This document shows positions 54,564 to 63,446 of a DNA stretch of 64,000 nt, piece by piece. Position 1 is the first letter of the stretch. Every line of letters starts with the position of its first letter. A program made the translations under genes and the position numbers. The stretch spans positions 999,898-1,063,897 of the forward strand of contig NZ_KN266207.1 of NCBI RefSeq assembly GCF_000766945.1, written 5' to 3'. Source of the DNA: Cellvibrio mixtus subsp. mixtus J3-8. Lineage in GTDB: Bacteria; Pseudomonadota; Gammaproteobacteria; Pseudomonadales; Cellvibrionaceae. The notes beneath the pieces are model-generated. The model saw nothing but the letters and a program-made list of their open reading frames with translations. It was not told where the DNA came from and searched no databases.

Positions 54564-54610
54564 TTGAAACATTGAATTTAGGTGCTTCTGCCTAAACCCC
54601 AATGTTTCAA
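54564..54610. repeat. composite inverted repeat in the intergenic region
   Basis: Outer arms TTGAAACATT (54564-54573) / AATGTTTCAA (54601-54610) enclose inner arms TTTAGG (54577-54582) / CCTAAA (54591-54596). As a unit it forms a long two-stage hairpin just upstream of the PEP-CTERM gene. No T run follows either side. It does not match integron attC sites. Confidence 0.65.
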
Positions 54611-54894
54611 TTCGTTGTTGAATATTTTCCAACTGGTTAAATGTATAAGGGCACTATCAATAGACATTCATCCAGGCCATGGCTCTAATAGGAATTGAGG
54701 CACCTCGTAACCTCACGCAAGCAACTCAACGCACACCTGCGCACGCACAGAAATTTTTGTTACTATTAGCCTATCAAATAGATAAACTTACGCCCCCGTC
54801 AGCAGGAATTAAATATTCCTCAATTACTAAGTAATGATGTAATTTATTGTAAGTAACTCATCAACAACCCAATTTTTACCAGGGACATTTAGAA
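54611..54894 (+). other. intergenic leader region of the RCC1-repeat gene
   Basis: No gene is supported. The stretch is AT-rich (notably 54760-54870) and probably holds the promoter of the lipoprotein gene, but no -10/-35 pair stands out. An AGGGAC site lies 11 bases before the ATG. Confidence 0.4.
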
Positions 54895-57800
54895 ATGAAC
54901 TTCTCCACAACCAAATCGAAATATTGCATTTTATTCTACTTTTTGATTCTACTTTTAATTGCAGGTTGCGGTGGCGGTGGCGGTGGCGGTGGCGGTGGCG
55001 GTGGCAAGTCAACTGCTAGTTTTTCATCTCTTGCAAGCTCATCTCAATTATCTTCGCAAGATAACGCAAGCTCATCTCAATTATCTTCGCAAGATAACGC
55101 AAGCTCCACCTCAATTTCCGCCTCCCCTAAAATAATGTGGCTGGATAAAGGAAACACAGCAATTATCCCTGGCAACACATTAACCGCCAATTCACATTGT
55201 ATTGATTGTATCCCTGAAAAAACTCAATATGAGTGGCATGTAGAAGGACAGGCGAGCCCCGTTTCTTTAAGTCCAACCTACACGATACAGCTCAACGATA
55301 AAGCCAAGGAAATCACCCTAAAAGCAACGCCCTATTCAGCCGACGGGATTGCAGGTAACACTGAACAGCTAGTTTTTCAACGCAACCAAGTGGTAGATCT
55401 CATATTAGGAAATTCGTTAAGCGCTGCGTTAAAAGCAAATGGCGACGTAATCACTTGGGAAAGTTTGAATCCACCGTATAACTCCGGCTTCAGCAATATA
55501 AGCAAAGTAATACCCTTATTAAGTGGCTATGCAGCAATTAAAAACGATGAAACGATGGTCACTTGGGGGAAAACCTATTATCCCGGCAGCCAAACCAACC
55601 CAATTAAGGTGATTGATGTTATTGAGTCTAAAGGCGCCTTTGCGGCATTGAAAACTGACGGATCAGCTGTGACATGGGGAAACAGCACAACAGGAGGGGT
55701 GAGCACAGGTAAAGATCTGACCAACATTAAAAAAATTTACAGCAACGACTACGCATTTGCCGCATTGAAAAATGATGGCTCTGTTGTGGTTTGGGGCGAC
55801 GCTGCCAATGGTGGTGATGCCACAGGCAAAGATCTAACTAACGTAACTGAGATATATGGAGGCATGGGTGGAACATTTGTGGCCATAAAAGCCGATGGAA
55901 CAGCATCAGTCTGGGGTCAAAAAACAATATCGAGCAATAACCTTCCCCTGAAAAATATAAAAAAGATTTACAACAATAACGGAAAAGCATTTGCGGCCCT
56001 AAGCTGGGACGGAACGGTAGTGAGCTGGGGTCATATCAATTATGGCGGCCACAGCGCAGATAAAAACCTAACAGACGTTAAAGAAGTATATAGCACCACC
56101 AACGAAGACTCTGCTGCTTTTGCTGCATTAAAACACGATGGTACAGTTGTAACTTGGGGAGATGAATGGGCTGGCGGCGACAGCACAAAAGTAAAACTCA
56201 ACAACGTAAATAAAGTTTATAGCACTACTAAAGCATTTGCCGCTCTAAAAAAAGATGGGACGGTCGTAATCTGGGGAGGCCACGCCGCGCAAGAATCCAC
56301 TATTTCAAACCTGACTAATGTAAAAAAAATTTACAGTAATGCAAGGGATTTCGCAACACTCAAAGATGACAACACATTAGTGATCTTGGATAACGGACTC
56401 CCCTCTGTACCAGTGATAATGGATAATGTTAAAGAAGTCTATACATTTCCCTACGGCTTCACCGCTTTAAAAATGGATGGCACTATAGATAGCTGGAGAC
56501 AGAGTTCCGAGGGTGGCGCTGACAGTGGTCGCGGGATCACAAATGTAAAAAAAATATATAGCAATAATCATGGATTTGCCGCGTTGAAAATGGATGGCAC
56601 TGTAGCAATCTGGGATGGTACAAAAAACGGATACAGCGCTAGCAAAACCTTAAGTGAGGTTAAAGAAATTTACAGTAATACTGATTCATTTGTCGCATTA
56701 AAAAATAATGGTGAACTGGTAAACTTACAGCGCTTTGCCCACAACTTAAACTCCGATGGAAAAGACCTAAGTAACATCAAAAAGATTTACAACAACAACA
56801 TACCGACATGGGATTACGACAGAGAAAAAACGGCTTTTGCGGCATTGAAAAAAGATGGATCCGTCGTAACTTGGGGTGACCCATCAATAGGCGGAGACAG
56901 TACAGACAAAGATTTAACCAATGTAAAAGAGATTTATCACAACGATTATGCATTTGCTGCCTTAAAAGAAGATGGCACGGTAGTAACTTGGGGCAACTCT
57001 GCACAAGGTGGAGACAGTACCGGAAAAAATTTAACCAATGTAATAAAGGTTCACGGCGATAATGGTGTGTTTTTAGCTATCAAGGCAGATAACACCGCAG
57101 TGTCATGGGGAAACAAAAATGCGGTGGGATATTGGGGATATGAATATCGATGGGGAGAACAGCCACTGACTAATGTGAAGGAGATTTATAGTAACGGAAA
57201 GGCATTTGCAGCATTAAAAAATGACGGCACAGTACAAACCTGGGCAGGGAGATATATAGATGGAGACTACGGTCAATATGCTGACGAAGAAAACTTACGC
57301 AATGTAGAGAAAATTATTACTGCCCCTTATGCAATGGCTGCACTAAAAAAAGATGGAACCGTTGTGACCTGGGGAGGATTCTTTCCAATCGCCGACTCTA
57401 GTTATGGAACAATTCCTAAACCTCCTTCTGATTTGGCACATGTAAGGGAAATATACAGTACTGAGCATTCATTTGCGGCCTTAAAAACAGATGGTTCTGT
57501 TGCCAGCTGGGGATTGTCATGGATCGCAAGCATTCGCAATGACGTTACCAATGTGAAAGAGATATATAGCAATGGTAACGCTTTCGCTGCATTAAAAACC
57601 GATGGCGCTGTCGAGACATGGGGTCAATCAGAATTTGGGGGAGATAGTACCGGTAAAGATCTGAGCAACGTAGCAAAAATTTATAGTAGCTATAATGCCT
57701 TTGCTGCCCTGAAAACCGACGGATCGGTAGTGACATGGGGGAATATGATTAATGGTGGAGACGGCCCCGAACAGTATTTAAAAGATGTAACCGAAGTTTA

Positions 57801-57984
57801 TAGTGGAAAGAATGCATTTTTTGCATTAAAAGCGGATGGTACTATCACAACCTGGGGGAAAAATTCGTTCCTTGGTGACATAGCAAATGCTCTTGAATCC
57901 AAAGACATTATTATTTATAACAGTCTTGAGCAAAGCTCATCGAGTTCAAGTAACGCCATTTCAAAAACATCGAATATTGACTAA
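54895..57984 (+). CDS. RCC1-repeat surface lipoprotein with polyglycine start
   Basis: The 1029-residue protein has a lipoprotein signal (ILFYFLILLLIAGC, cysteine at 25), then 12 glycines, a Ser/Gln/Asn-rich linker including two exact 11-residue copies (ASSSQLSSQDN), and a region of about 85 residues before the repeats. Then about 21 RCC1-type repeats follow, each about 45 residues, with the consensus FAALKxDGTVVTWGxxxxGG and a KEIYSN link. Three seven-bladed beta-propellers would fit. RCC1 repeats in bacteria are usually surface adhesive or interaction modules. No enzymatic motif is seen. It ends with a Ser-rich tail. Confidence 0.85.
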   Translation: MNFSTTKSKYCILFYFLILLLIAGCGGGGGGGGGGGGKSTASFSSLASSSQLSSQDNASSSQLSSQDNASSTSISASPKIMWLDKGNTAIIPGNTLTANSHCIDCIPEKTQYEWHVEGQASPVSLSPTYTIQLNDKAKEITLKATPYSADGIAGNTEQLVFQRNQVVDLILGNSLSAALKANGDVITWESLNPPYNSGFSNISKVIPLLSGYAAIKNDETMVTWGKTYYPGSQTNPIKVIDVIESKGAFAALKTDGSAVTWGNSTTGGVSTGKDLTNIKKIYSNDYAFAALKNDGSVVVWGDAANGGDATGKDLTNVTEIYGGMGGTFVAIKADGTASVWGQKTISSNNLPLKNIKKIYNNNGKAFAALSWDGTVVSWGHINYGGHSADKNLTDVKEVYSTTNEDSAAFAALKHDGTVVTWGDEWAGGDSTKVKLNNVNKVYSTTKAFAALKKDGTVVIWGGHAAQESTISNLTNVKKIYSNARDFATLKDDNTLVILDNGLPSVPVIMDNVKEVYTFPYGFTALKMDGTIDSWRQSSEGGADSGRGITNVKKIYSNNHGFAALKMDGTVAIWDGTKNGYSASKTLSEVKEIYSNTDSFVALKNNGELVNLQRFAHNLNSDGKDLSNIKKIYNNNIPTWDYDREKTAFAALKKDGSVVTWGDPSIGGDSTDKDLTNVKEIYHNDYAFAALKEDGTVVTWGNSAQGGDSTGKNLTNVIKVHGDNGVFLAIKADNTAVSWGNKNAVGYWGYEYRWGEQPLTNVKEIYSNGKAFAALKNDGTVQTWAGRYIDGDYGQYADEENLRNVEKIITAPYAMAALKKDGTVVTWGGFFPIADSSYGTIPKPPSDLAHVREIYSTEHSFAALKTDGSVASWGLSWIASIRNDVTNVKEIYSNGNAFAALKTDGAVETWGQSEFGGDSTGKDLSNVAKIYSSYNAFAALKTDGSVVTWGNMINGGDGPEQYLKDVTEVYSGKNAFFALKADGTITTWGKNSFLGDIANALESKDIIIYNSLEQSSSSSSNAISKTSNID
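54970..55005 (+). repeat. six GGTGGC hexamers coding polyglycine
   Basis: Directly after the lipobox Cys codon lie six perfect GGTGGC copies (12 Gly codons). Loss or gain of units would change the number of glycines without a frameshift. Perfect identity at the third position suggests slippage-driven expansion. Confidence 0.9.
55033..55098 (+). repeat. perfect 33-base tandem duplication in the linker
   Basis: Two identical copies of 33 bases (55033-55065 and 55066-55098) encode ASSSQLSSQDN twice. Complete DNA identity implies a recent duplication. Confidence 0.92.
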
Positions 57985-57996
57985 CTGAACACACTC

Positions 57997-58019
57997 AGGT
58001 GTGCGGCTGCCGCACACCT
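57997..58019 (+). terminator. hairpin after the RCC1-repeat gene
   Basis: AGGTGTGCGG and CCGCACACCT around a three-base loop, 12 bases past the stop. A very stable stem, followed by TACCTTGG rather than a T run, so intrinsic termination is not certain. Confidence 0.55.
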
Positions 58020-58098
58020 TACCTTGGTGATTTCAAGCAATGCAGTATTGCTATTCAGTCAAAAGTATAGGCTAGAAGAGAGCCCTATAAAAATCAAA

Positions 58099-58701
58099 TC
58101 AGACAACTCCCGAATGAAACCGAAACTCCTCATCACCACCTTCAATCAACGTTTTTTCCAGCGCTAAAAACTCCTGCACACGCGCAGAAATATCGGCACC
58201 ATCAGCAGCGCGTTTGGCGAGGGTTAAATAATCTTCGTAGTGGCGGGCTTCAGATTTAAGCAGCGAGAGATAAAATTTTTGCAGAGCTTCATCAAGGTGC
58301 GGTGCAAGTTTGGCGAAGCGTTCACATGAGCGAGCTTCAATAATAGCGCCGACAATTAATGTATCTATGTAACGCCCCGGCTCTGATGTGCGCACAAGTT
58401 TGCGCAGTTCACCGGCGTAACGGCCCGGAGTAATTTGATCGTAAGAAACACCCCGCGCCTCCATGATATCCATCACCTGTTCGTAATGGCGTAATTCTTC
58501 ACGGGCGAGGCGCGACATTTTTTGCATCATGTCAAAGTCACCTACGTAACGAAACATGAGATTTAATGCAGTTGATGCGGCTTTCTTTTCGCAGTTCGCG
58601 TGATCGAGCAATAACAATGCTTGATTATCCAACGCATTTTTTATCCAGGCATCAGGCGTTTCACAATGAAGGAATTCGTTTATTCGGGCGAGTGCGTTCA
58701 T
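58099..58701 (-). CDS. miaE: tRNA 2-methylthio-cis-ribozeatin hydroxylase MiaE
   Basis: MiaE is a diiron monooxygenase that hydroxylates the isopentenyl group of ms2i6A37 in tRNA. The 200-residue all-helical protein has HANCEKKAASTALNLMFRYV, REELRHYEQVMDIM and the second iron-site pair EARSCERFA and KSEARHYEDYL. That gives the EX28-30DEXXH-like pattern of the family. It stands with the DUF1289 gene on the minus strand, 15 bases downstream of it. Confidence 0.93.
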   Translation of the reverse strand: MNALARINEFLHCETPDAWIKNALDNQALLLLDHANCEKKAASTALNLMFRYVGDFDMMQKMSRLAREELRHYEQVMDIMEARGVSYDQITPGRYAGELRKLVRTSEPGRYIDTLIVGAIIEARSCERFAKLAPHLDEALQKFYLSLLKSEARHYEDYLTLAKRAADGADISARVQEFLALEKTLIEGGDEEFRFHSGVV

Positions 58702-58716
58702 AAAAATTAAAATTGG

Positions 58717-59199
58717 CTATTTGTGAAGATCGAGTGTTTCTGTCGTTACAAAACACGGGGAAATGTAGCGTTCGTAATGGGCACAACTGAGTGCATAATA
58801 ATCCTTATCAATATTCTCACGAATAACTCCGAGCGAAGCGCCCTGCCACGCCGGTTGCAACGCCAAACCATAAGCGGATAAATCCTGGATCTGGCTCGCG
58901 CCGGCGCGTAGCAAATCGAACACCCAGCAATACGGATTTTGCTCCTGCTTGAATTGTATTTGTTGGTGTTTAATTTGGGTGAGCAAGAGTTTTTCATCAT
59001 TGATCTGGATCATGTTCTGCACGATTCGCGCGAGGAAATTTTCCAGGCGCTGGGCGATCAATAATTTCTGTTCGTGAGAATAGGAATTCCAGTCGATAAC
59101 TTCATGGGCAAAACGTTTGCAGCCACGGCAGACACTGTCACCAATGCCGGTGGAGCAAATACCTACACAGGGTGTTTTTACGGGTTTTAATACAAGCAT
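58717..59199 (-). CDS. DUF1289 domain protein
   Basis: A 160-residue protein. Its N-terminal DUF1289 domain has the cysteine pattern CVGICSTGIGDSVCRGC, likely binding a metal, followed by KRFAHEVIDWNSYSHEQKLLI. The C-terminal 90 residues are soluble and not assigned; they contain FDLLRAGASQIQDLSAYGLAL and ALSCAHYERYISPCF. It precedes miaE, 15 bases apart, probably co-transcribed. Confidence 0.82.
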   Translation of the reverse strand: MLVLKPVKTPCVGICSTGIGDSVCRGCKRFAHEVIDWNSYSHEQKLLIAQRLENFLARIVQNMIQINDEKLLLTQIKHQQIQFKQEQNPYCWVFDLLRAGASQIQDLSAYGLALQPAWQGASLGVIRENIDKDYYALSCAHYERYISPCFVTTETLDLHK

Positions 59200-59214
59200 A
59201 ATTTTTTAACGCAA

Positions 59215-59234
59215 CGGGCCGATTACTCGGCCCG
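59215..59234. repeat. hairpin downstream of the SMP-30-like gene
   Basis: CGGGCCGA and TCGGCCCG with a four-base loop, between the lipoprotein gene stop and the DUF1289 start. No T run follows on the minus strand. Confidence 0.45.
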
Positions 59235-59267
59235 CTCAAGTTACATCTTTAAAAAATGAATAACGAA

Positions 59268-60287
59268 TTAATAAGGTGAACCTGTTACGGCCAAATCAAT
59301 TTTCCACAGCGCACCAGCACCAGTCAGGAATAATGTTTTTCCATCAGCGCCGCCAAAGGCAACGTTCGTTAAATTTGCATCGGTATTTGCTTGAGCGATT
59401 TGCTGGCCCTGCGGATTATATACACGAAGCTTGCGCTCGATATGTTCGGTCACGTAAATATTACCTTTGCAATCTATTGCCATGCCATCAGGAATTTTTA
59501 AACCGGTAACCAGATTTTTCCCAGCTTGCGGAATACCATCAACAATTGGATAGGCACGCAATAACCCCTGATCACCGCCGCCATTAACATAGAGCACATC
59601 ACCCGCTGGCGATAACGCAATACCATTGGGATTTGAAATGGTGTCATCAACCAGAGTCACAGTACCATCAATGGCTACACGGTAAACGCCGGTTTTTTCC
59701 TGGCCGCCGGGAGCTGCATCACGCTGGAATGCCGGGTCAGTAAAATAAATAGTACCGTCATTCGCGATTGCGATATCGTTGGGGGAATTAAATACATTGC
59801 CCGCAAATTGCGCGGCCACGGATGTGCGCTCACCGGTCGCAGGATTAAAACGGGAAAGGCTTTTGTATTTGTGTGTACCGGCAATCAGGAAGCCATCTTT
59901 ATCAACAGCAAGGCCGTTACTACCCGAATCATCAATTGCAGTAGTGACATTACCACTCGCATCCAGTTTTAAAATGCGCGATGGGAAACCGGTGCTGAAA
60001 GTGAAATCAGAAAAATAGAGTGAATCCTTGATCCACACTGGGCCTTCATATAAACCCTCTTCGTTACGTGTGCTATTGGCAGCGTCAATACGTACCGGAA
60101 TTAAATCGCCTGCCGGCGCAACTCCATCACACACAGGTGCAGTAGCAACCGGAACGGCATCCGCAATAGGCACTGCGGAATGGGCAGTTGTCGATGGCAC
60201 ATCTGCAACTTTTTGTTCGCAGCCAGCCATGGCCAATAAGCTGGCCATAAGCCCTGAAATCAATAGGCATTGCCGTGTCTGTTTCAT
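59268..60287 (-). CDS. SMP-30/gluconolactonase-like lipoprotein
   Basis: The protein starts at the ATG at 60287 (AGAGGAAC upstream) and has 339 residues. It carries a lipoprotein signal MKQTRQCLLISGLMASLLAM then AGC, a Pro/Ala/Val-rich linker, and a six-bladed beta-propeller of the SMP-30 family: EGPVWIKDSLYFSDF, GNVFNSPNDIAIANDGTIYFTDPAF, NPNGIALSPAGDVLYVN and IPDGMAIDCKGNIYVTEH, the last two providing the metal-site Asn and Asp. Such enzymes hydrolyse sugar lactones, but an exported one may act on other esters. An open frame further upstream gives no signal sequence. Confidence 0.9.
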   Translation of the reverse strand: MKQTRQCLLISGLMASLLAMAGCEQKVADVPSTTAHSAVPIADAVPVATAPVCDGVAPAGDLIPVRIDAANSTRNEEGLYEGPVWIKDSLYFSDFTFSTGFPSRILKLDASGNVTTAIDDSGSNGLAVDKDGFLIAGTHKYKSLSRFNPATGERTSVAAQFAGNVFNSPNDIAIANDGTIYFTDPAFQRDAAPGGQEKTGVYRVAIDGTVTLVDDTISNPNGIALSPAGDVLYVNGGGDQGLLRAYPIVDGIPQAGKNLVTGLKIPDGMAIDCKGNIYVTEHIERKLRVYNPQGQQIAQANTDANLTNVAFGGADGKTLFLTGAGALWKIDLAVTGSPY

Positions 60288-60711
60288 AAGTTCCTCTTCT
60301 AGGCAGGTCTTCAATATTGTTTTTTTGTCGGGCTTGTTGTGCTGTGCAGTCGTAGTATTTTTATCTGCTTGGATAACCAAACAAGCTCTCACCGTGTTTT
60401 TCATTTATGCGACCAGACAGGCCCGCCACCTTACCACAATCCGCCGTAAATACCGAAGGCGCTCACAATACTGGAAATGCTTATATCGATAGCTGGAAAT
60501 AAACCGGCGTAATGACTAAAGCCGGTGATTCATGCATTAACAGCTATGATTGCTTAATGTATACTTTGCGCCCGAATTACCGCTCTCTCGCGAGCATCTT
60601 TAAGGACGTTTATTTTTTAAGCGCCCTTTAGCATCCATGATGGCCATGGATAGTCTCCTGAAACAGAGATCCTGTTGATGGAGTAACCCCTACACTAATG
60701 AGGATAAAACC
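60288..60711 (+). other. intergenic region with acnB promoter and leader
   Basis: No gene is supported here. An ACCGGC/GCCGGT hairpin lies near 60502-60526, the acnB promoter at 60537-60565, and a TCCATG/CATGGA hairpin within the leader near 60634-60652. Confidence 0.5.
60537..60565 (+). promoter_or_regulatory. sigma-70 promoter of acnB
   Basis: TTAACA (-35, 60537-60542) and TATACT (-10, 60560-60565) separated by exactly 17 bases, each one mismatch from consensus. Transcription would start near 60572, giving a leader of about 140 bases. Confidence 0.7.
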
Positions 60712-63330
60712 GTGCTTGAAGCCTATCGTAAACAGGTCGCAGAACGCGCCGCAGAAGGTATCCCGCCAAAACCGTTAAACGCTGAACAAGTTGCCGGGTT
60801 GGTTGAGTTACTGAAGAATCCCCCCGCTGGTGAAAACGAAGTATTACTGGATTTGATCACCAACCGCGTTCCGCCAGGCGTTGATGAAGCCGCCTATGTT
60901 AAAGCCGCTTTCCTAAGCGCGATTCTAAAAGACGAAGCAAGCTCCCCCCTCATTGATAAACCCCTCGCGATTAAACTGCTCGGCATGATGCTCGGCGGCT
61001 ACAACATCGAACCACTGGTAAACCTGCTCGACGACGCCACCCTGGCACCATTGGCTGCCGAAGAACTCAAACACACCTTGCTGATGTTTGATGCATTCCA
61101 CGACGTGGAAGAAAAAGTGAAAGCGGGCAATGTCCACGCGAAAGCGCTGATGCAATCCTGGGCCGATGGCGAGTGGTTCACCAGCAAGCCAAAAGTTGCC
61201 GAGAGCACCAAGCTCACCGTATTCAAAGTCACCGGCGAAACCAATACCGATGACCTGTCACCTGCGCCTGATGCCTGGTCACGCCCTGATATCCCCCTGC
61301 ACGCCCTGGCCATGTTTAAAATGGCGCGCGACGGCATTACTCCTGATCAACCTGGTTCAATCGGCCCGATCAAACAAATCGAAGCCCTGAAAACCAAAGG
61401 TTTCCCATTGGTATTTGTGGGCGACGTGGTGGGCACCGGCTCTTCACGCAAGTCAGCGACCAACTCTGTGCTGTGGTTCATCGGTGACGACATTCCCGGT
61501 GTACCTAACAAGCGTACCGGCGGTGTGTGTATCGGTGGCAAAGTCGCCCCGATTTTCTACAACACCATGGAAGACGCTGGCGCATTGGTATTTGAAGCCC
61601 CTGTCGACAACCTGAACATGGGCGATGTGATTGAGATTCGCCCATACGAAGGCAAAATCCTTAACGGCGAAACCGGCGCGGTGATTTCCGAATTTGAATT
61701 GAAATCCGATGTATTGCTGGACGAAGTTCAAGCCGGCGGCCGTATCCCCCTGATCGTTGGTCGTGGTTTAACCAGCAAAGCGCGTGAATCGCTGGGTTTG
61801 CCAGCAAGCGATTTGTTCCGCTTGCCACAAGCCCCCGCCGATACAGGCAAAGGCTATACCCTCGCGCAAAAAATGGTAGGTAAAGCCTGCGGTACCACCG
61901 GTATTCGCCCAGGTACTTACTGCGAACCCAAAATGACTACCGTAGGTTCACAGGACACCACCGGTCCAATGACCCGTGACGAATTGAAAGACCTGGCATG
62001 CCTTGGCTTCTCTGCCGATTTGACCATGCAGTCTTTCTGCCACACCGCTGCGTATCCAAAGCCGGTTGATATTGAAACCCAACACACCCTGCCCGACTTC
62101 ATCATGACCCGCGGCGGTGTTTCCCTGCGTCCGGGCGACGGTATCATCCACTCATGGTTGAACCGTATGTTGCTGCCTGACACCGTAGGTACCGGTGGCG
62201 ACTCACACACCCGTTTCCCGATTGGCATTTCTTTCCCTGCCGGTTCCGGTCTCGTAGCGTTTGCTGCTGCAACTGGTGTTATGCCACTCGATATGCCGGA
62301 ATCCGTTCTGGTTCGCTTCAAAGGCGACTTGCAACCCGGTATTACTTTGCGCGATCTGGTTAACGCCATTCCGCTGTATGCAATCAAAGCCGGTTTGCTG
62401 ACTGTTGAGAAAAAAGGCAAGAAGAACATTTTCTCTGGCCGCATCCTTGAAGTTGAGGGCCTACCAAACCTGAAAGTAGAACAAGCGTTTGAAATCTCTG
62501 ACGCATCTGCTGAGCGCTCCGCTGCTGGCTGTACTATCAAGCTGGACAAAGAACCCATCATTGAATACTTGAAATCCAACATCACCATGCTGCGCTGGAT
62601 GATTGAACAAGGTTACGGCGATGTTCGTACCATTGAACGTCGTGCACGCAAAATGGAAGAGTGGCTGGCCAATCCGGTATTGATGGAAGCAGATGCGGAT
62701 GCGGAATACGCGGCGATTATCGACATCGATCTGGCCGATATCAAAGAACCAATTCTCGCTTGTCCGAACGACCCTGACGATGTGAAAGTCTTGTCCGACG
62801 TACAAGGTGCGAAAATCGATGAAGTATTCATTGGTTCTTGTATGACCAACATTGGTCACTTCCGCGCTGCCGGTAAATTGTTGGCTGCAACCAAAGATGC
62901 ATTAACCACTCGCCTGTGGATTGCACCACCAACAAAAATGGACGCGCACCAATTGATGGAAGAAGGTTATTACAGCATTTATGGTGTTAAAGGTGCCCGT
63001 ACCGAAATGCCAGGTTGTTCATTGTGTATGGGTAACCAGGCGCGTGTAGCCAGCAATTCAACTGTGGTATCTACCTCCACACGCAACTTCCCTAACCGTT
63101 TGGGTGAAGGTGCAAATGTATACCTGGCATCTGCCGAATTAGCGGCAATCGCTGCGGTACTCGGCAAATTACCAACGCCTGAGGAATACCTGAACTACGC
63201 ACAGAAGATCGACAGCATGTCTGCTGACATTTATCGTTACCTCAACTTCAACGAAATTGAAAGCTATCAAAACGCAGCCAATGAAGGGAAGCGTATTGCA
63301 GCGGTAGAAATCCAGACTGTTGCAATATAA
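60712..63330 (+). CDS. acnB: aconitate hydratase B
   Basis: AcnB interconverts citrate and isocitrate in the TCA cycle, using a 4Fe-4S cluster. The 872-residue protein has the AcnB-type N-terminal HEAT-like domain ([16 protein letters not shown]), [20 protein letters not shown], the swivel domain before the catalytic part, [17 protein letters not shown] and [12 protein letters not shown], giving the three cluster cysteines. Length fits AcnB (about 865). The start is GTG with TGAGGAT upstream. Promoter and terminator bracket it as a single-gene unit. AcnB apo-protein can also bind mRNA in other bacteria. Confidence 0.97.
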   Translation: MLEAYRKQVAERAAEGIPPKPLNAEQVAGLVELLKNPPAGENEVLLDLITNRVPPGVDEAAYVKAAFLSAILKDEASSPLIDKPLAIKLLGMMLGGYNIEPLVNLLDDATLAPLAAEELKHTLLMFDAFHDVEEKVKAGNVHAKALMQSWADGEWFTSKPKVAESTKLTVFKVTGETNTDDLSPAPDAWSRPDIPLHALAMFKMARDGITPDQPGSIGPIKQIEALKTKGFPLVFVGDVVGTGSSRKSATNSVLWFIGDDIPGVPNKRTGGVCIGGKVAPIFYNTMEDAGALVFEAPVDNLNMGDVIEIRPYEGKILNGETGAVISEFELKSDVLLDEVQAGGRIPLIVGRGLTSKARESLGLPASDLFRLPQAPADTGKGYTLAQKMVGKACGTTGIRPGTYCEPKMTTVGSQDTTGPMTRDELKDLACLGFSADLTMQSFCHTAAYPKPVDIETQHTLPDFIMTRGGVSLRPGDGIIHSWLNRMLLPDTVGTGGDSHTRFPIGISFPAGSGLVAFAAATGVMPLDMPESVLVRFKGDLQPGITLRDLVNAIPLYAIKAGLLTVEKKGKKNIFSGRILEVEGLPNLKVEQAFEISDASAERSAAGCTIKLDKEPIIEYLKSNITMLRWMIEQGYGDVRTIERRARKMEEWLANPVLMEADADAEYAAIIDIDLADIKEPILACPNDPDDVKVLSDVQGAKIDEVFIGSCMTNIGHFRAAGKLLAATKDALTTRLWIAPPTKMDAHQLMEEGYYSIYGVKGARTEMPGCSLCMGNQARVASNSTVVSTSTRNFPNRLGEGANVYLASAELAAIAAVLGKLPTPEEYLNYAQKIDSMSADIYRYLNFNEIESYQNAANEGKRIAAVEIQTVAI

Positions 63331-63358
63331 TTCGAAGTTGCTGTAATCAAGCTCCAAT

Positions 63359-63388
63359 AAAAAAGCCCGCACTAAAAAGCGGGTTTTT
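63359..63388 (+). terminator. terminator of acnB
   Basis: CCCGC and GCGGG around an eight-base loop, with six A's before and TTTTTTT after. It lies 28 bases past the acnB stop and can also serve the convergent gene. Confidence 0.85.
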
Positions 63389-63446
63389 TTATTGGGCATT
63401 TATTTATTACCAACAGTGGCACAATGAAATATATTACGGATTTGTA

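Noticed and set aside
54827-55012. 61-codon minus-strand frame with an Arg/His repeat
   Set aside because: It is the reverse of the GGTGGC hexamers and of the lipoprotein start, an artefact of that repeat.
56777-57004. Antisense frames in the RCC1-repeat gene
   Set aside because: Repeat codons create recurring antisense frames of similar composition; none has a start signal.
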